The notes below the pieces were generated by a model, which did not search any database, had not been told where the DNA came from, and saw only the letters and a program-made list of their open reading frames with translations. Below, one piece after another: positions 47,181 to 56,016 of a stretch of 64,000 bases of DNA (the stretch's first letter is position 1; every line of letters begins with the position of its first letter). Made by a program: the position numbers and the translations under genes. The DNA is from Psychrobacter cibarius (GTDB lineage Bacteria; Pseudomonadota; Gammaproteobacteria; Pseudomonadales; Moraxellaceae): contig CP131612.1 of assembly GCA_030686115.1 (NCBI GenBank), forward strand, positions 372,001-436,000. Direction: 5' to 3'.

Positions 47181-48206
47181 ATGACCCAAGAAAGTAACTC
47201 TTCTTCAAAACCCAGCTATGCGCCGACCATGACATTGGCAATGGCTCAGCAGCGTGCGCAATTGATGATCACCGTTCGTCAGTTTTTCGCCACGCATCAA
47301 GTGCTTGAAGTGCAAACACCGCTACTATCGCAGGCTGGCAATACTGATACTTTCTTACAATCAGTTGCCGCGCAAGTGACGTATCAAGATAAACCTTGTA
47401 CTTATTATTTGCATACTTCACCTGAGTTTGCCATGAAGCGTTTACTTGCCAGCTGGCAAGTGCCTATATATCAAATTTGCTCCGTATTTCGAGATAACGA
47501 AATAGGCGTACGCCATAATATCGAATTTACCATGCTTGAGTGGTATCAGCCGAATTATAGTCTGGATGATATGGCGGCTGAGCTAAGTGAGTTATTAGCG
47601 GCGCTTTATGGGCATTCAGTGGTGATGAGTCATTACCGCTATGTTGATGCGTTTATGGATTTCGTCGGCATACATCCGCTGACAGCTAGCCTTGATGCCC
47701 TGCAAGCAGTAGCAGAAGATAAGGGTTTGACAGGTTTTGATTTCAATAGTGATTTGGATAATACAGAAGATGGCGAAACAGAGGTTCGTCAAAGCTGGCT
47801 GGATTTGCTGTTCAGTCATGCGGTCGAGCCAAACTTGGGTCACGACTTACCTACCTTGATTATAGAATATCCACCTGCCACGGCGGCACTGGCAAAAACA
47901 GCGGTTGATAAAGAGGGCAATACAGTCGCTAAACGTTTCGAGCTGTATATCAATGGTATTGAGATTGCCAACGCTTATGATGAGCTAGCAGATGGACAAG
48001 CGTTAAGAGAACGGTTTGAGCAAGACAATCAACTGCGTAAGCGTCATAACCTGCCACAAATGCCAATCGATGAGCATTTATTAGCAGCGTCTGATGCTTT
48101 AATACCCTGTAGCGGTATTGCCGTTGGTATCGATAGATTACTCATGGTAATCACAGGCGCGAATAGCTTAGAAGATGTGATTTCTTTTCCAAGCGGTTTG
48201 GCCTAG
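47181..48206 (+). CDS. epmA: Elongation factor P lysine ligase EpmA (PoxA/GenX)
   Basis: EpmA attaches (R)-beta-lysine to elongation factor P so that it can relieve ribosome stalling at polyproline. The 341-residue protein is a truncated class II lysyl-tRNA synthetase: only the catalytic core, without the anticodon-binding domain. Motif 2 is CSVFRDNEIGVRHNIEFTMLEWY; motif 3 is GIAVGIDRLLMVI. SQAGNTDTFLQS is an EpmA hallmark. Its usual partners epmB and efp are not in the window. It is the last gene of the unit, followed by a strong terminator. Confidence 0.95.
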   Translation: MTQESNSSSKPSYAPTMTLAMAQQRAQLMITVRQFFATHQVLEVQTPLLSQAGNTDTFLQSVAAQVTYQDKPCTYYLHTSPEFAMKRLLASWQVPIYQICSVFRDNEIGVRHNIEFTMLEWYQPNYSLDDMAAELSELLAALYGHSVVMSHYRYVDAFMDFVGIHPLTASLDALQAVAEDKGLTGFDFNSDLDNTEDGETEVRQSWLDLLFSHAVEPNLGHDLPTLIIEYPPATAALAKTAVDKEGNTVAKRFELYINGIEIANAYDELADGQALRERFEQDNQLRKRHNLPQMPIDEHLLAASDALIPCSGIAVGIDRLLMVITGANSLEDVISFPSGLA

Positions 48207-48257
48207 TCGATTATTGAGAGACTTAATACAGTTGCCACTTATTTGACAAGCCTATTA

Positions 48258-48298
48258 GAAAAAAGCGAGTAACCCATTAGGCTTACTCGCTTTTTTCG
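48258..48298 (+). terminator. Terminator of epmA (bidirectional)
   Basis: AAAAAGCGAGTAA, about 9-nt loop, TTACTCGCTTTTTT; also suits the gene converging from 48967. Confidence 0.92.
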
Positions 48299-48322
48299 TT
48301 TTAATCGCTGTAAAGTTGATTC

Positions 48323-48967
48323 TTATAATTTTGCAATCGCTTCATCAATCGCAGTTTCACCGTTATGCATACTAAACACTTTCTTGATGGTATTATTGGC
48401 ATTTAAGACGGCTGCCAAAGTAGTCGCCACATCGGCAATTGAATTTTCTCCAGCATTATCATCGTTGACAGTGATTTTACCAGTTGCTTCGCGCTCTTTT
48501 AGCGCCCCTGCTTGAACGATGGTGTAATCAAGGCTACTGTTATTAATTAACCACTGATCCGCATAGTGTTTGCAGATATAGTATTCTTTTAGGTCAGCAA
48601 TACCAGCATTGTCCCATTTACTGGTGTCTAACGAAAAGACGGTACTGAGCATGATATAGCGTTTAATACCTTTGTCCTCTGCGGCTTGCATGGTCTTGAC
48701 CGCCCCATGCAAATCTACTTCTAAGACATCTTTGCCACCAGACCCTGCAACGAAATATATAGCGTCAATATCTTGGTCAATTTGCTTTTGTATAGCCTCT
48801 TTTTCGGCGGTGATATCTAAATCTAGCTGGCTATAATTGTCATCGGTAAACAGCTTTTCTTCTTGGCGTGTCGTGCCAATAACTTGATGGTTATCCGCTA
48901 ATAGTTGCTTGACCAAATCCGTACCCACTCGACCACTTGCCCCAATTACTAAAATTTTCATTGTCAT
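48323..48967 (-). CDS. NAD(P)-binding SDR-like protein (NmrA/YwnB type)
   Basis: A 214-residue atypical short-chain dehydrogenase. The Rossmann motif GASGRVG is at residues 9-15. The active-site region is STVFSLD...YYICKHYADQWL, with the YxxxK motif (KEYYICKHYAD) partly preserved. It resembles NAD(P)H-binding oxidoreductases of the NmrA group; the substrate is unknown. Start ATG 48967 or the ATG two codons in are possible. Single gene between convergent epmA and yaiI's terminator. Confidence 0.8.
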   Translation of the reverse strand: MTMKILVIGASGRVGTDLVKQLLADNHQVIGTTRQEEKLFTDDNYSQLDLDITAEKEAIQKQIDQDIDAIYFVAGSGGKDVLEVDLHGAVKTMQAAEDKGIKRYIMLSTVFSLDTSKWDNAGIADLKEYYICKHYADQWLINNSSLDYTIVQAGALKEREATGKITVNDDNAGENSIADVATTLAAVLNANNTIKKVFSMHNGETAIDEAIAKL

Positions 48968-49021
48968 TCCTATTCTTATATACGTTATCGTTGTTGTAAA
49001 AACTGACTATAGCGTATCAAG

Positions 49022-49053
49022 AAAAAAAGGCACACTTCGTTATGAAGCGTGCC
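49022..49053 (-). terminator. Terminator of the purK-yaiI unit
   Basis: On the minus strand GGCACGCTTCATAACGAAG pairs with its complement (one G-T position), followed by TTTTTTT. Confidence 0.88.
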
Positions 49054-49135
49054 GATTGCATAGTGTTTGGTTATGGCATGTATACGGTTTGCAAAGTGGA
49101 TAAGATAAAAAAACCAAAGACAAAGCGGGTGAAAA

Positions 49136-49585
49136 CTAGCGTACCAACTTGTTTAATCCATCAGCAAAAGCTTTTTTATCACGATCGCCATAAGGTTTTT
49201 GACCACTCATTTCTTGTAGCTCGAGCACGCCAGTACCGCGCATGGTATCCATAAAATCACGCATATTGAGCTTTTGCTTGATATTATTTTTATCATAAAC
49301 CATGCCGCGAGAGGTCAAGACCATACCACCTTTGTCCAAAATGTCATTAGCCAAAGGAATGTCGCTAGTAATAGCCAAATCGCCTGGCTGTATTTGCTCA
49401 ACGATATAATCATCGGCTTTATCAAACCCTGATGGCACCACTGTCATGACAAGCAGTGGTGACTTACGCAGTTTGATCGGCTGATTGGCGACGAATATTG
49501 CCATGGTTTGTGTGCGTTCAGCGGTTTTGATAATCAAATCTTTGGCAATCAATGGCACCGAATCGGCATCTACCCAAATCTGCAT
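49136..49585 (-). CDS. YaiI/YqxD family protein (UPF0178, DUF188)
   Basis: A 149-residue protein of the PIN-related DUF188 family. Conserved: IWVDADSVP at the start, VPSGFDKADDYIVEQIQPGDLAITSDIPLA and SRGMVY. The acidic residues suggest a metal-dependent nuclease, but no activity is established. Its ATG overlaps the purK stop by one base (TAATG), so translation is coupled to purK. Confidence 0.93.
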   Translation of the reverse strand: MQIWVDADSVPLIAKDLIIKTAERTQTMAIFVANQPIKLRKSPLLVMTVVPSGFDKADDYIVEQIQPGDLAITSDIPLANDILDKGGMVLTSRGMVYDKNNIKQKLNMRDFMDTMRGTGVLELQEMSGQKPYGDRDKKAFADGLNKLVR

Positions 49586-50943
49586 TATTTCTTAACCTTT
49601 TCTGTTTTTGCCTTAGCGTCGATAGCCTGAGTTGTTTGGCTGTCATCAATATGGATTTCTGTACTCTCTAAAATATTGTCATTGTTATTGTCAGTAATGA
49701 TTAGACTATTTGCCGCTTTTGGCTGGCTATCAATTGCAGATGGTTTTTTCTCAAGTCCCATTTTATTGGGTAGCGTAGCGACGAGCTTGGCTAAAGCAGG
49801 CTCTAAGTCGGCAACATCATTGGGCATCAAGGTAATATGCGCAATTTTTCGGTCATCGCGTTCTGCTTTATGGTAGCTATGATAGTGCGCACCATCGATA
49901 TTTAGTACGTCGCTGATATCTGGATATTGTCCCAAGACATTGAGCATAATGGCTGGATGCACGTTGTCGGTGTCACCTAATGGCAGATTGACGACGGCAC
50001 GAATGTGGTTCTCAAATTGGCTGGTGACAGCGCCTTCAATACTCCAATGTCCTGAATTATGCACACGCGGCGCAATTTCATTAGCGAGTAGCGTGTCATG
50101 ACCACGCGCATCTTTGGTCACAAAGAGCTCAAGTGCCATCACACCAACATAGTCTAAGTGGTTCATGATCTTGGTGATGGCATCGGTTGCTTGTTTGAAT
50201 AAATGACTGGTGCCAACGGCAGGCGCTTGGGTCTTGGCTAAAATACCATTATGATGATGGTTTTCGACCAAATCGTAGCAACGAACCTGACCATTTTGTG
50301 CGCGTGCGGCGATAATAGAAAGCTCGCGGCTAAAGTTAATAAAACCTTCTGCAATCAAGGGTGCAGGCGTTGGCGTTAGTGAGCCTTTACCCGTAACTGC
50401 ATCTTTAAGATCTTGCCATGCTGCCTTGATATCACTGTCTTGTCTAATCACGAACTGACCTTTGCCATCATAACCACCACGGCTGGTTTTTAGGACGATA
50501 GGCAGTCCTAATTCATGACAGGCTTGCTGCAAATCCGCTTCAGAGTTGACAGCCATAAAGGGTACAGTGGCAATATCAAGCGAATTGAACATCTGCTTTT
50601 CTTTTAAGCGGTCTTGAGCGATATCAAGCGCAATCAATGGAGGAAACATACCTTGTTTACTACCTGATTTTGACAGATCGGTCAGCTGTTCAACTGTCGC
50701 AGTCGGTGTGTTTTCAAACTCTAAGGTGAAAACGTCTGCTGCGGCGATGAAGTCTTCCAATTGATCGTTATGAAAGACGCGGCCGTATAGGCTAGCAGGG
50801 CATTCAGCGCTGTCTTCTAAAAACACACATTGGTAGCCCAGTGGCATCGCTGCTTCGGCAAGCATCATACCAAGCTGACCACCGCCTAAAATACCGATGG
50901 TACGAATGGTTTGGGTAACAGGGTAAGCGTTCGCTGTAGTCAT
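49585..50943 (-). CDS. purK: N5-carboxyaminoimidazole ribonucleotide synthase PurK
   Basis: ATP-dependent carboxylation of AIR in purine synthesis; its product is passed to PurE. ATP-grasp enzyme with GILGGGQLGMMLAEAA at the start, KTSRGGYDGKGQ in the ATP site, ELSIIAARAQNGQ and NEIAPRVHNSGHWSIEGA. Catalytic length is normal (about 390). A 60-residue polar C-terminal tail (from about KKPSAIDSQPKAAN) is extra and probably disordered. PurE is encoded 190 bp upstream on the same strand but past a terminator-like hairpin. Confidence 0.96.
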   Translation of the reverse strand: MTTANAYPVTQTIRTIGILGGGQLGMMLAEAAMPLGYQCVFLEDSAECPASLYGRVFHNDQLEDFIAAADVFTLEFENTPTATVEQLTDLSKSGSKQGMFPPLIALDIAQDRLKEKQMFNSLDIATVPFMAVNSEADLQQACHELGLPIVLKTSRGGYDGKGQFVIRQDSDIKAAWQDLKDAVTGKGSLTPTPAPLIAEGFINFSRELSIIAARAQNGQVRCYDLVENHHHNGILAKTQAPAVGTSHLFKQATDAITKIMNHLDYVGVMALELFVTKDARGHDTLLANEIAPRVHNSGHWSIEGAVTSQFENHIRAVVNLPLGDTDNVHPAIMLNVLGQYPDISDVLNIDGAHYHSYHKAERDDRKIAHITLMPNDVADLEPALAKLVATLPNKMGLEKKPSAIDSQPKAANSLIITDNNNDNILESTEIHIDDSQTTQAIDAKAKTEKVKK

Positions 50944-51019
50944 GGCAGGCTCTTTGAGTTAAAAATGAATAATATTTTGGGTGTATTAAAAGGCAAAAAG
51001 TCATCTATTAAAATAGGAA

Positions 51020-51040
51020 AAGGTGCATTACATGCACCTT
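51020..51040 (-). terminator. Terminator or attenuator between purE and purK
   Basis: AAGGTGCAT-GTA-ATGCACCTT on the minus strand, followed by TTCC; the T-run is short, so read-through into purK is likely. Confidence 0.6.
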
Positions 51041-51133
51041 GTATTAAGTAAAACCCATCTAAAAATAAATATCAAGTAAATAGCCGCTATATCTCAATAA
51101 TGGGATTCAAGAACCGTTATCAAAGACAGGTAA

Positions 51134-51694
51134 TTAGCTATTGATAATGCCTGGCGTTGGGCTAGCAAGGATGGTATCAGTTTGCATTTGGCGCAGATTG
51201 TCCAGCTTAGTCGCAATAGTCTCATCATTCAATGCTAACACTTGAATCGCAAGCAGGGCAGCATTGTAAGCGCCTGCTGAGCCAATCGCTAATGTGCCAA
51301 CTGCGACGCCTTTAGGCATCTGTACGATAGACAAGAGACTATCCCAACCGCTGAGCATGGAAGACTTTACAGGAACACCAAACACAGGTAACGGCGTTTG
51401 ACTGGCACACATGCCAGGCAGATGAGCAGCACCACCAGCGCCAGCGATGATAACTTGTAGACCGTTATCTTTTGCGCTTTTTGCATAGTCAAACAATCTA
51501 TCAGGGGTGCGGTGTGCTGACACCACTTCACAATCAAAGGCGATATCAAAGTCTGCGAGTAATTGCGCTGCCGCACTCATGGTTGCCCAATCAGATTGTG
51601 ATCCCATAATAATGCCAACTTTTGGCTGACCAGCAGGGGAGGCGATAGGGCTGTTTTGATCCATCGTGTTAACAGTAGCTGTTGTGGTGCTCAT
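51134..51694 (-). CDS. purE: N5-CAIR mutase PurE
   Basis: Converts N5-CAIR to CAIR in purine synthesis. The 186-residue protein has the class I PurE signatures [35 protein letters not shown] and [26 protein letters not shown] 24-residue Thr/Ala-rich N-terminal extension precedes the domain. PurE works with PurK, encoded next downstream on the same strand. Confidence 0.97.
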   Translation of the reverse strand: MSTTTATVNTMDQNSPIASPAGQPKVGIIMGSQSDWATMSAAAQLLADFDIAFDCEVVSAHRTPDRLFDYAKSAKDNGLQVIIAGAGGAAHLPGMCASQTPLPVFGVPVKSSMLSGWDSLLSIVQMPKGVAVGTLAIGSAGAYNAALLAIQVLALNDETIATKLDNLRQMQTDTILASPTPGIINS

Positions 51695-51793
51695 GCTTTG
51701 ATATCCTCAAAAAGACCATCATACAAAAGTTTTGTTGCTCTCGTAAAGCCAAGTTTGATTTTTAATAAAAAAGCGGGGACAATAGTACCAATT

Positions 51794-52756
51794 TTATGGA
51801 TTGGGGTTTACCGTTTTATCATGGCGATATTGGACAAAGTTACTGGCTTTTAGTGGCAATGGTTGCTCAGTATTGAGCTGATAACAAGTCAGATATCCGC
51901 TGTCTACCGCCGCTGAATAATCAGTACAGGCAACTTGTGAACTCAGTGGCTCAGGCGTGCCAGTTAGCCAATAATGACCGACAAATACTGCTTTATTCGT
52001 TTTCAGGGCGAAATCAATATTTTCAGCCAACACCTCTTTTGGAATCTGCGCCAATGCTGATGCAGGCGCACGCGCCACCTCATAAAGACGGCGCTTATTC
52101 AGCCCGTCAAGCCACCAGCATACTCGAACGCGCTTGCGCTCAGTGCCTTCTTTATCGACCATGATCATGCCGTCGGGTAATGCTGTTTCTACACCTTTTA
52201 ATACCCGCTCTAGCGCGTCAAATGGCGCCGTGTTTTCTTTGGCAGTGGCGACTAGCCCGTGCGGCGTTAAACAGTTATCGTTAGTCAATAATGGCTGCAA
52301 TACTGCCATACTATCGACATCCCAGCAGGCATGAACAAAACAAGCGTCGTCTGTTTCAATCCATAAAGGCAGCTCATATAACCGATTAAGCCAATATTGA
52401 TGACGCTCTGAGCCAAAAGCTATTTCGGCTAAAAATGCCGCATGTTGGCGTGTATGTATGTCATTGTGCGAGCGCAGATATTGGCTGGAATTATCAGGGT
52501 CAAGTGTGGCAAAGGCGAGGGCATTATATTCATGATTACCCATTATCGCATCTGCCACGTTAGCATCTAACATGGCAAAAACAATCTCTAAGGTAGCCAA
52601 TTGCTGTGGTCCTCGGTCAATCAAGTCACCGATAAATAACGCCTGATGCCCTACTGGCGGTACAAAGTACGTGCCATTATGAACGTAACCTAGCTGCTCT
52701 AATAAGCCAATTAACTTGTCTGCGTAGCCGTGAATATCACCGATAACATCTATCAT
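51794..52756 (-). CDS. Metallophosphoesterase (PPP-type, ApaH/PrpA-like)
   Basis: A 320-residue calcineurin-like phosphoesterase. The metal motifs are GDIHG (residues 6-10), GDLIDRGP and GNHEY, with later histidines (VHACWD, VGHYWLTG). The set and spacing match bacterial serine/threonine phosphatases and symmetric Ap4A hydrolases; the insert and length differ from both, so the substrate is open. ATG 52756 immediately before the conserved IDVIGDIHG is chosen; in-frame ATGs at 52759 and 52807 are alternatives, and the longest would add a Lys/Ile-rich stretch with no known role. Confidence 0.85.
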   Translation of the reverse strand: MIDVIGDIHGYADKLIGLLEQLGYVHNGTYFVPPVGHQALFIGDLIDRGPQQLATLEIVFAMLDANVADAIMGNHEYNALAFATLDPDNSSQYLRSHNDIHTRQHAAFLAEIAFGSERHQYWLNRLYELPLWIETDDACFVHACWDVDSMAVLQPLLTNDNCLTPHGLVATAKENTAPFDALERVLKGVETALPDGMIMVDKEGTERKRVRVCWWLDGLNKRRLYEVARAPASALAQIPKEVLAENIDFALKTNKAVFVGHYWLTGTPEPLSSQVACTDYSAAVDSGYLTCYQLNTEQPLPLKASNFVQYRHDKTVNPNP

Positions 52757-52940
52757 CATAATAATTATCAAATTCTTAAATAGTTTGTTAAGTATAAGTT
52801 TGTGCAAAACATAACGCGACGTTAATCATTGCTTAGTTACTTAAATTGCCATCATAAACCAAGTGCTCATTTCACTTTTTATCACTGAGTTTTATTTCAG
52901 TTTTTACCACTAAACTTCATTACTGAACTTATTACTAAAT

Positions 52941-53606
52941 TTAAAGCCCAGGCGATAATAGCGCATTGATAAAATGCGGTAGGACTTGCGGTTCTAAAAT
53001 AATCGTGGCAATAACCCCAAACGCGCCGCCCCACATATGCGCCATATGATTGATATTAGAGCCGCCCCGTTTGTCTGCATAGATACTATAAGCAATATAA
53101 GCGACGGCGAATAGGATCGCAGGTATAGGAATAATCGCGAATAGGTAGATTTTTTCCCACGGTGCCAGCAAAATAAAAGCAAACAACACGGCTGATACAC
53201 CGCCTGACGCGCCAAGGCTTAAATAGCTCGCATTGTTTTTATTCTTAAGGTAGCTTGGAATCATCGCAATGATAATGGCCAAGACGTAAAAGACCACAAA
53301 ACCATAGCCAAATAAGAACGGCTGATACAGCCCTTCAATAGCACGACCGAAAAAGTATAAAGTAAACATATTAAAGAGCAGGTGCATGCTATCGGCATGA
53401 ATAAAGCCATGCGTGACAAAACGGTCCCACTGCCCATTATTTACCGCTGGCGGATAAAAAATAAGTCGATTAAATACTGTCTTGTTTTGCCATGCCACTA
53501 AGCTGACAATAACCGTGATAATAATAATAAGGGTCGTATGATTGAACAAAGGGAAATCCTTAGGCTGCGCCTGATATGTGACAATGTGATGAATAACAAT
53601 GTTCAA
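52941..53606 (-). CDS. Rhomboid-family intramembrane serine protease
   Basis: A 221-residue polytopic protein of the rhomboid family, cleaving membrane proteins within the bilayer. The L1/TM2 motif HLLFNMFTLYFFGR, the nucleophile Ser134 in GASGGVSA and the catalytic His190 in HMAHMWGGAFG are all present. The WxR-like QWDRFVTHGFIHAD motif precedes them. Six to seven membrane segments fit the basic rhomboid core. Cellular substrate unknown. Confidence 0.93.
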   Translation of the reverse strand: MNIVIHHIVTYQAQPKDFPLFNHTTLIIIITVIVSLVAWQNKTVFNRLIFYPPAVNNGQWDRFVTHGFIHADSMHLLFNMFTLYFFGRAIEGLYQPFLFGYGFVVFYVLAIIIAMIPSYLKNKNNASYLSLGASGGVSAVLFAFILLAPWEKIYLFAIIPIPAILFAVAYIAYSIYADKRGGSNINHMAHMWGGAFGVIATIILEPQVLPHFINALLSPGL

Positions 53607-53923
53607 AGCCTACGCATTATGGCTGAGTGCAAACTAAATAGGACTGACAAGCAATTATTAAGCATGAGCTATTTATAATAAAGTAATACTAACAGTAGTT
53701 ATGACAATGCAAAAACTTATTATGTGACAAAATAGTGCATTTATATGCTTTTATAGTGAATAATATAGCAGGCTGTCAGGCAAATTAAGTAATGCTTCGT
53801 ATCTTGACGGTAATGGCGGGTTAAATGAGAGCGGTATCCAAGAATACAGACGCTAACGACAAGTAAAATAAACGTTTCATGCGTTGGTAAATTTAAAATA
53901 AAGGCCGAAAGAGGCAGTAATCT
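53607..53923. other. 317-bp divergent region rhomboid / OmpA-related paralogue 1
   Basis: AT-rich with no gene; promoters for both sides expected. AAAGAGGCAG precedes the ATG at 53924. Confidence 0.45.
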
Positions 53924-55552
53924 ATGAGTATTATCGACCAATTAGAAAAGACCGTAACGCCAGCTGTCATAGGTGAGCGCAACAGTCATGATAGTGTGGC
54001 TTACAGTAGCTTGCTAGAGCAGTTTTATGCCATCTTGGCATCACGTCTCGCCTTGCCGCAAGTGTATTCACAATTTATCCGCGCCGAGCAAGGGATGGTT
54101 GATAGAGTCACAGAAAGTCCACTGTTCGAGCAACTGTGGCAAGATAAAAGCATACAACAGCTTATGATCCGAGAGCTGTCTGCTACCCATCATATTGATG
54201 AGTTTGCTACGTTACAGCTGCTTATCAATGCCGCGCCACTGGCTTATCGTGAGCTGACAGTATTGGCAAACGGCCAGTTTTTACCAGCGTTTTTGCAGGG
54301 AGAGCAGGCGGCACTGCGTCAGTATTTACCGATGTGGTCAGCACCTATTATTACTGCTCCTCAAAACGTAAATAGCGCATCAGAATCACACCCACACATC
54401 GCCGTGGATATTGATAGCGTACCAGTGCGTGACACCTCCTTGGATGGACGGAAAAATTCTCATATAGATACCAGTACGATCGCCGCAGCGACAGCCGCTT
54501 ATAAGCAAAATGCTGATACAGCAGATAAAAAAGATATTGGAAATACTGATGTAGAAAGTATGAGGATAGGTGATACCGATGGTCATTTTAGTGCTCATAC
54601 TGGTGCCATTCATGCCAATCCATCCGCGCATCATTTGGCAGAAAATAGCAGTATGAAGCAAGAAAAAGTACGTACTCGCAATCAACGTAATGATTTACTG
54701 GTACGGGTGGGTTTATTAATAGTAGCCATTGCCGCGATAGGGCTTGCTGCTTGGGCAATATTGATCAGACCGAACAACGCGCCGCCTATAGAAGCCGCTG
54801 CGACAGTGCCTGTTGTGGTAGCACCAACGCCTGCACCAGTAGCGCAGGTAATGACTCCCATTGAGCTCATCGTTGGCGTAGATAACAGCGGTAGTCTGTA
54901 TGCCTGTAGTGCTACCATTGGCGATGCAGCGCTACAAAGCACCTTGCAACAAGCGCTCAATACCAGCTTTGGTGAGCAAGCGAGTATTTGCGAATTAACA
55001 GTACAGGCTGGAGTTGCTAGTAGTATTGCCAACTTACCAGAGGAATTACTACCCAATGTCTTGACGATGATTAGGTCTACGCCATTTGCACGCCTACATT
55101 TGCAGAATGATCGTTTTATGTTAGAAGCGCCAGACAGTATGCTATTGCAACGACTGGTTACGGATATGCGTACTTTGATACCTGCCATGGTCATCGATAG
55201 TACTGCACCATTACCATTGCCTGAAAATAACGATGCTGATGCAATGAATAATACGAATAACCAGTTTGAGAATGAGGGAGCTGCCAATAATCAGTATGCT
55301 AATGACTATAACAACGGTGGGTCTGGAGAGTTCCAAGCAGCAGATGATGATACAGGCGATCGTATCGTACCTAATCCTGTACCCAACAATTATAGTAACA
55401 ATGCCAACAATATTCCCAGCAACATTCCTAACAATACCCCTAACAATGCACCGATGAATAACAGACCGTCAGGTGCTATTTCAGAATCGGAGGTAGATGA
55501 TATGGCAAGTACACTCATCATCGCTGAACCTGCACAAGTAAGGAATAAATGA
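53924..55552 (+). CDS. OmpA-related envelope protein lacking the OmpA domain (paralogue 1)
   Basis: A 542-residue protein homologous to its neighbour at 56017-57612 in three parts: an N-terminal helical cytoplasmic domain (residues 1-150; IIDQLEKTVTPAV, LLEQFYAILASRLA, APLAYRELTVLANG), one membrane helix (about 260-283; VGLLIVAIAAIGLAAWAILI), and a BON-like periplasmic domain (about 310-425; GSLYACSATIGD...LQQALNTSFGE). The peptidoglycan-binding OmpA domain of the neighbour is missing; instead an Asn/Pro-rich, repetitive tail of about 110 residues (NNIPSNIPNNTPNNAP) follows. A polar insert of about 100 residues lies before the membrane helix. No signal peptide; likely anchored in the inner membrane. 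Function unknown. Confidence 0.75.
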   Translation: MSIIDQLEKTVTPAVIGERNSHDSVAYSSLLEQFYAILASRLALPQVYSQFIRAEQGMVDRVTESPLFEQLWQDKSIQQLMIRELSATHHIDEFATLQLLINAAPLAYRELTVLANGQFLPAFLQGEQAALRQYLPMWSAPIITAPQNVNSASESHPHIAVDIDSVPVRDTSLDGRKNSHIDTSTIAAATAAYKQNADTADKKDIGNTDVESMRIGDTDGHFSAHTGAIHANPSAHHLAENSSMKQEKVRTRNQRNDLLVRVGLLIVAIAAIGLAAWAILIRPNNAPPIEAAATVPVVVAPTPAPVAQVMTPIELIVGVDNSGSLYACSATIGDAALQSTLQQALNTSFGEQASICELTVQAGVASSIANLPEELLPNVLTMIRSTPFARLHLQNDRFMLEAPDSMLLQRLVTDMRTLIPAMVIDSTAPLPLPENNDADAMNNTNNQFENEGAANNQYANDYNNGGSGEFQAADDDTGDRIVPNPVPNNYSNNANNIPSNIPNNTPNNAPMNNRPSGAISESEVDDMASTLIIAEPAQVRNK

Positions 55553-56016
55553 TTGGATAATAGAGGTGTTTAACGATTGTTTAATCACCTATCCATTGAA
55601 ACAAGTTATCAAGTAAAGATGGCGGTATAAGTTGCTTATACCGCCATTTTTTCTGTAGATACCCAGTTAGAAGTATCTAAAAAACGATAAAGTATCTGAA
55701 AAAAGGATGTATTTTCTCTATTTATACATAAGTTTTACTGATTCTTTTATGGCTTCTCACTGGGTTAATGATTGGTTATTTGCCATGTTTTTGGTTACGT
55801 GTGACACTTGAAATATTACCTAACGTATCATTTGTACAACAACCTGTTGATTGTTAACACTGACTTAATACTTTTATAATGATGAAAATTGAACAGGGTC
55901 AAGATGGTTTTAGCTGTCATGGTTCTTATTTCAAATCATTATTTTATCTGGTGTTTTTTGAATATTTTAATTATATAAATCGATACTAATATAGGCATTA
56001 ATAGGAGAATTGTATT
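55553..56016. other. 464-bp gap between the OmpA-related paralogues
   Basis: A strong terminator lies at 55617-55652; the rest is AT-rich, with AGGAG just before 56017 as ribosome-binding site. No gene was seen. Confidence 0.5.
55617..55652 (+). terminator. Terminator of OmpA-related paralogue 1
   Basis: AAGATGGCGGTATAAG, 3-nt loop, CTTATACCGCCATTTTTT. Confidence 0.92.
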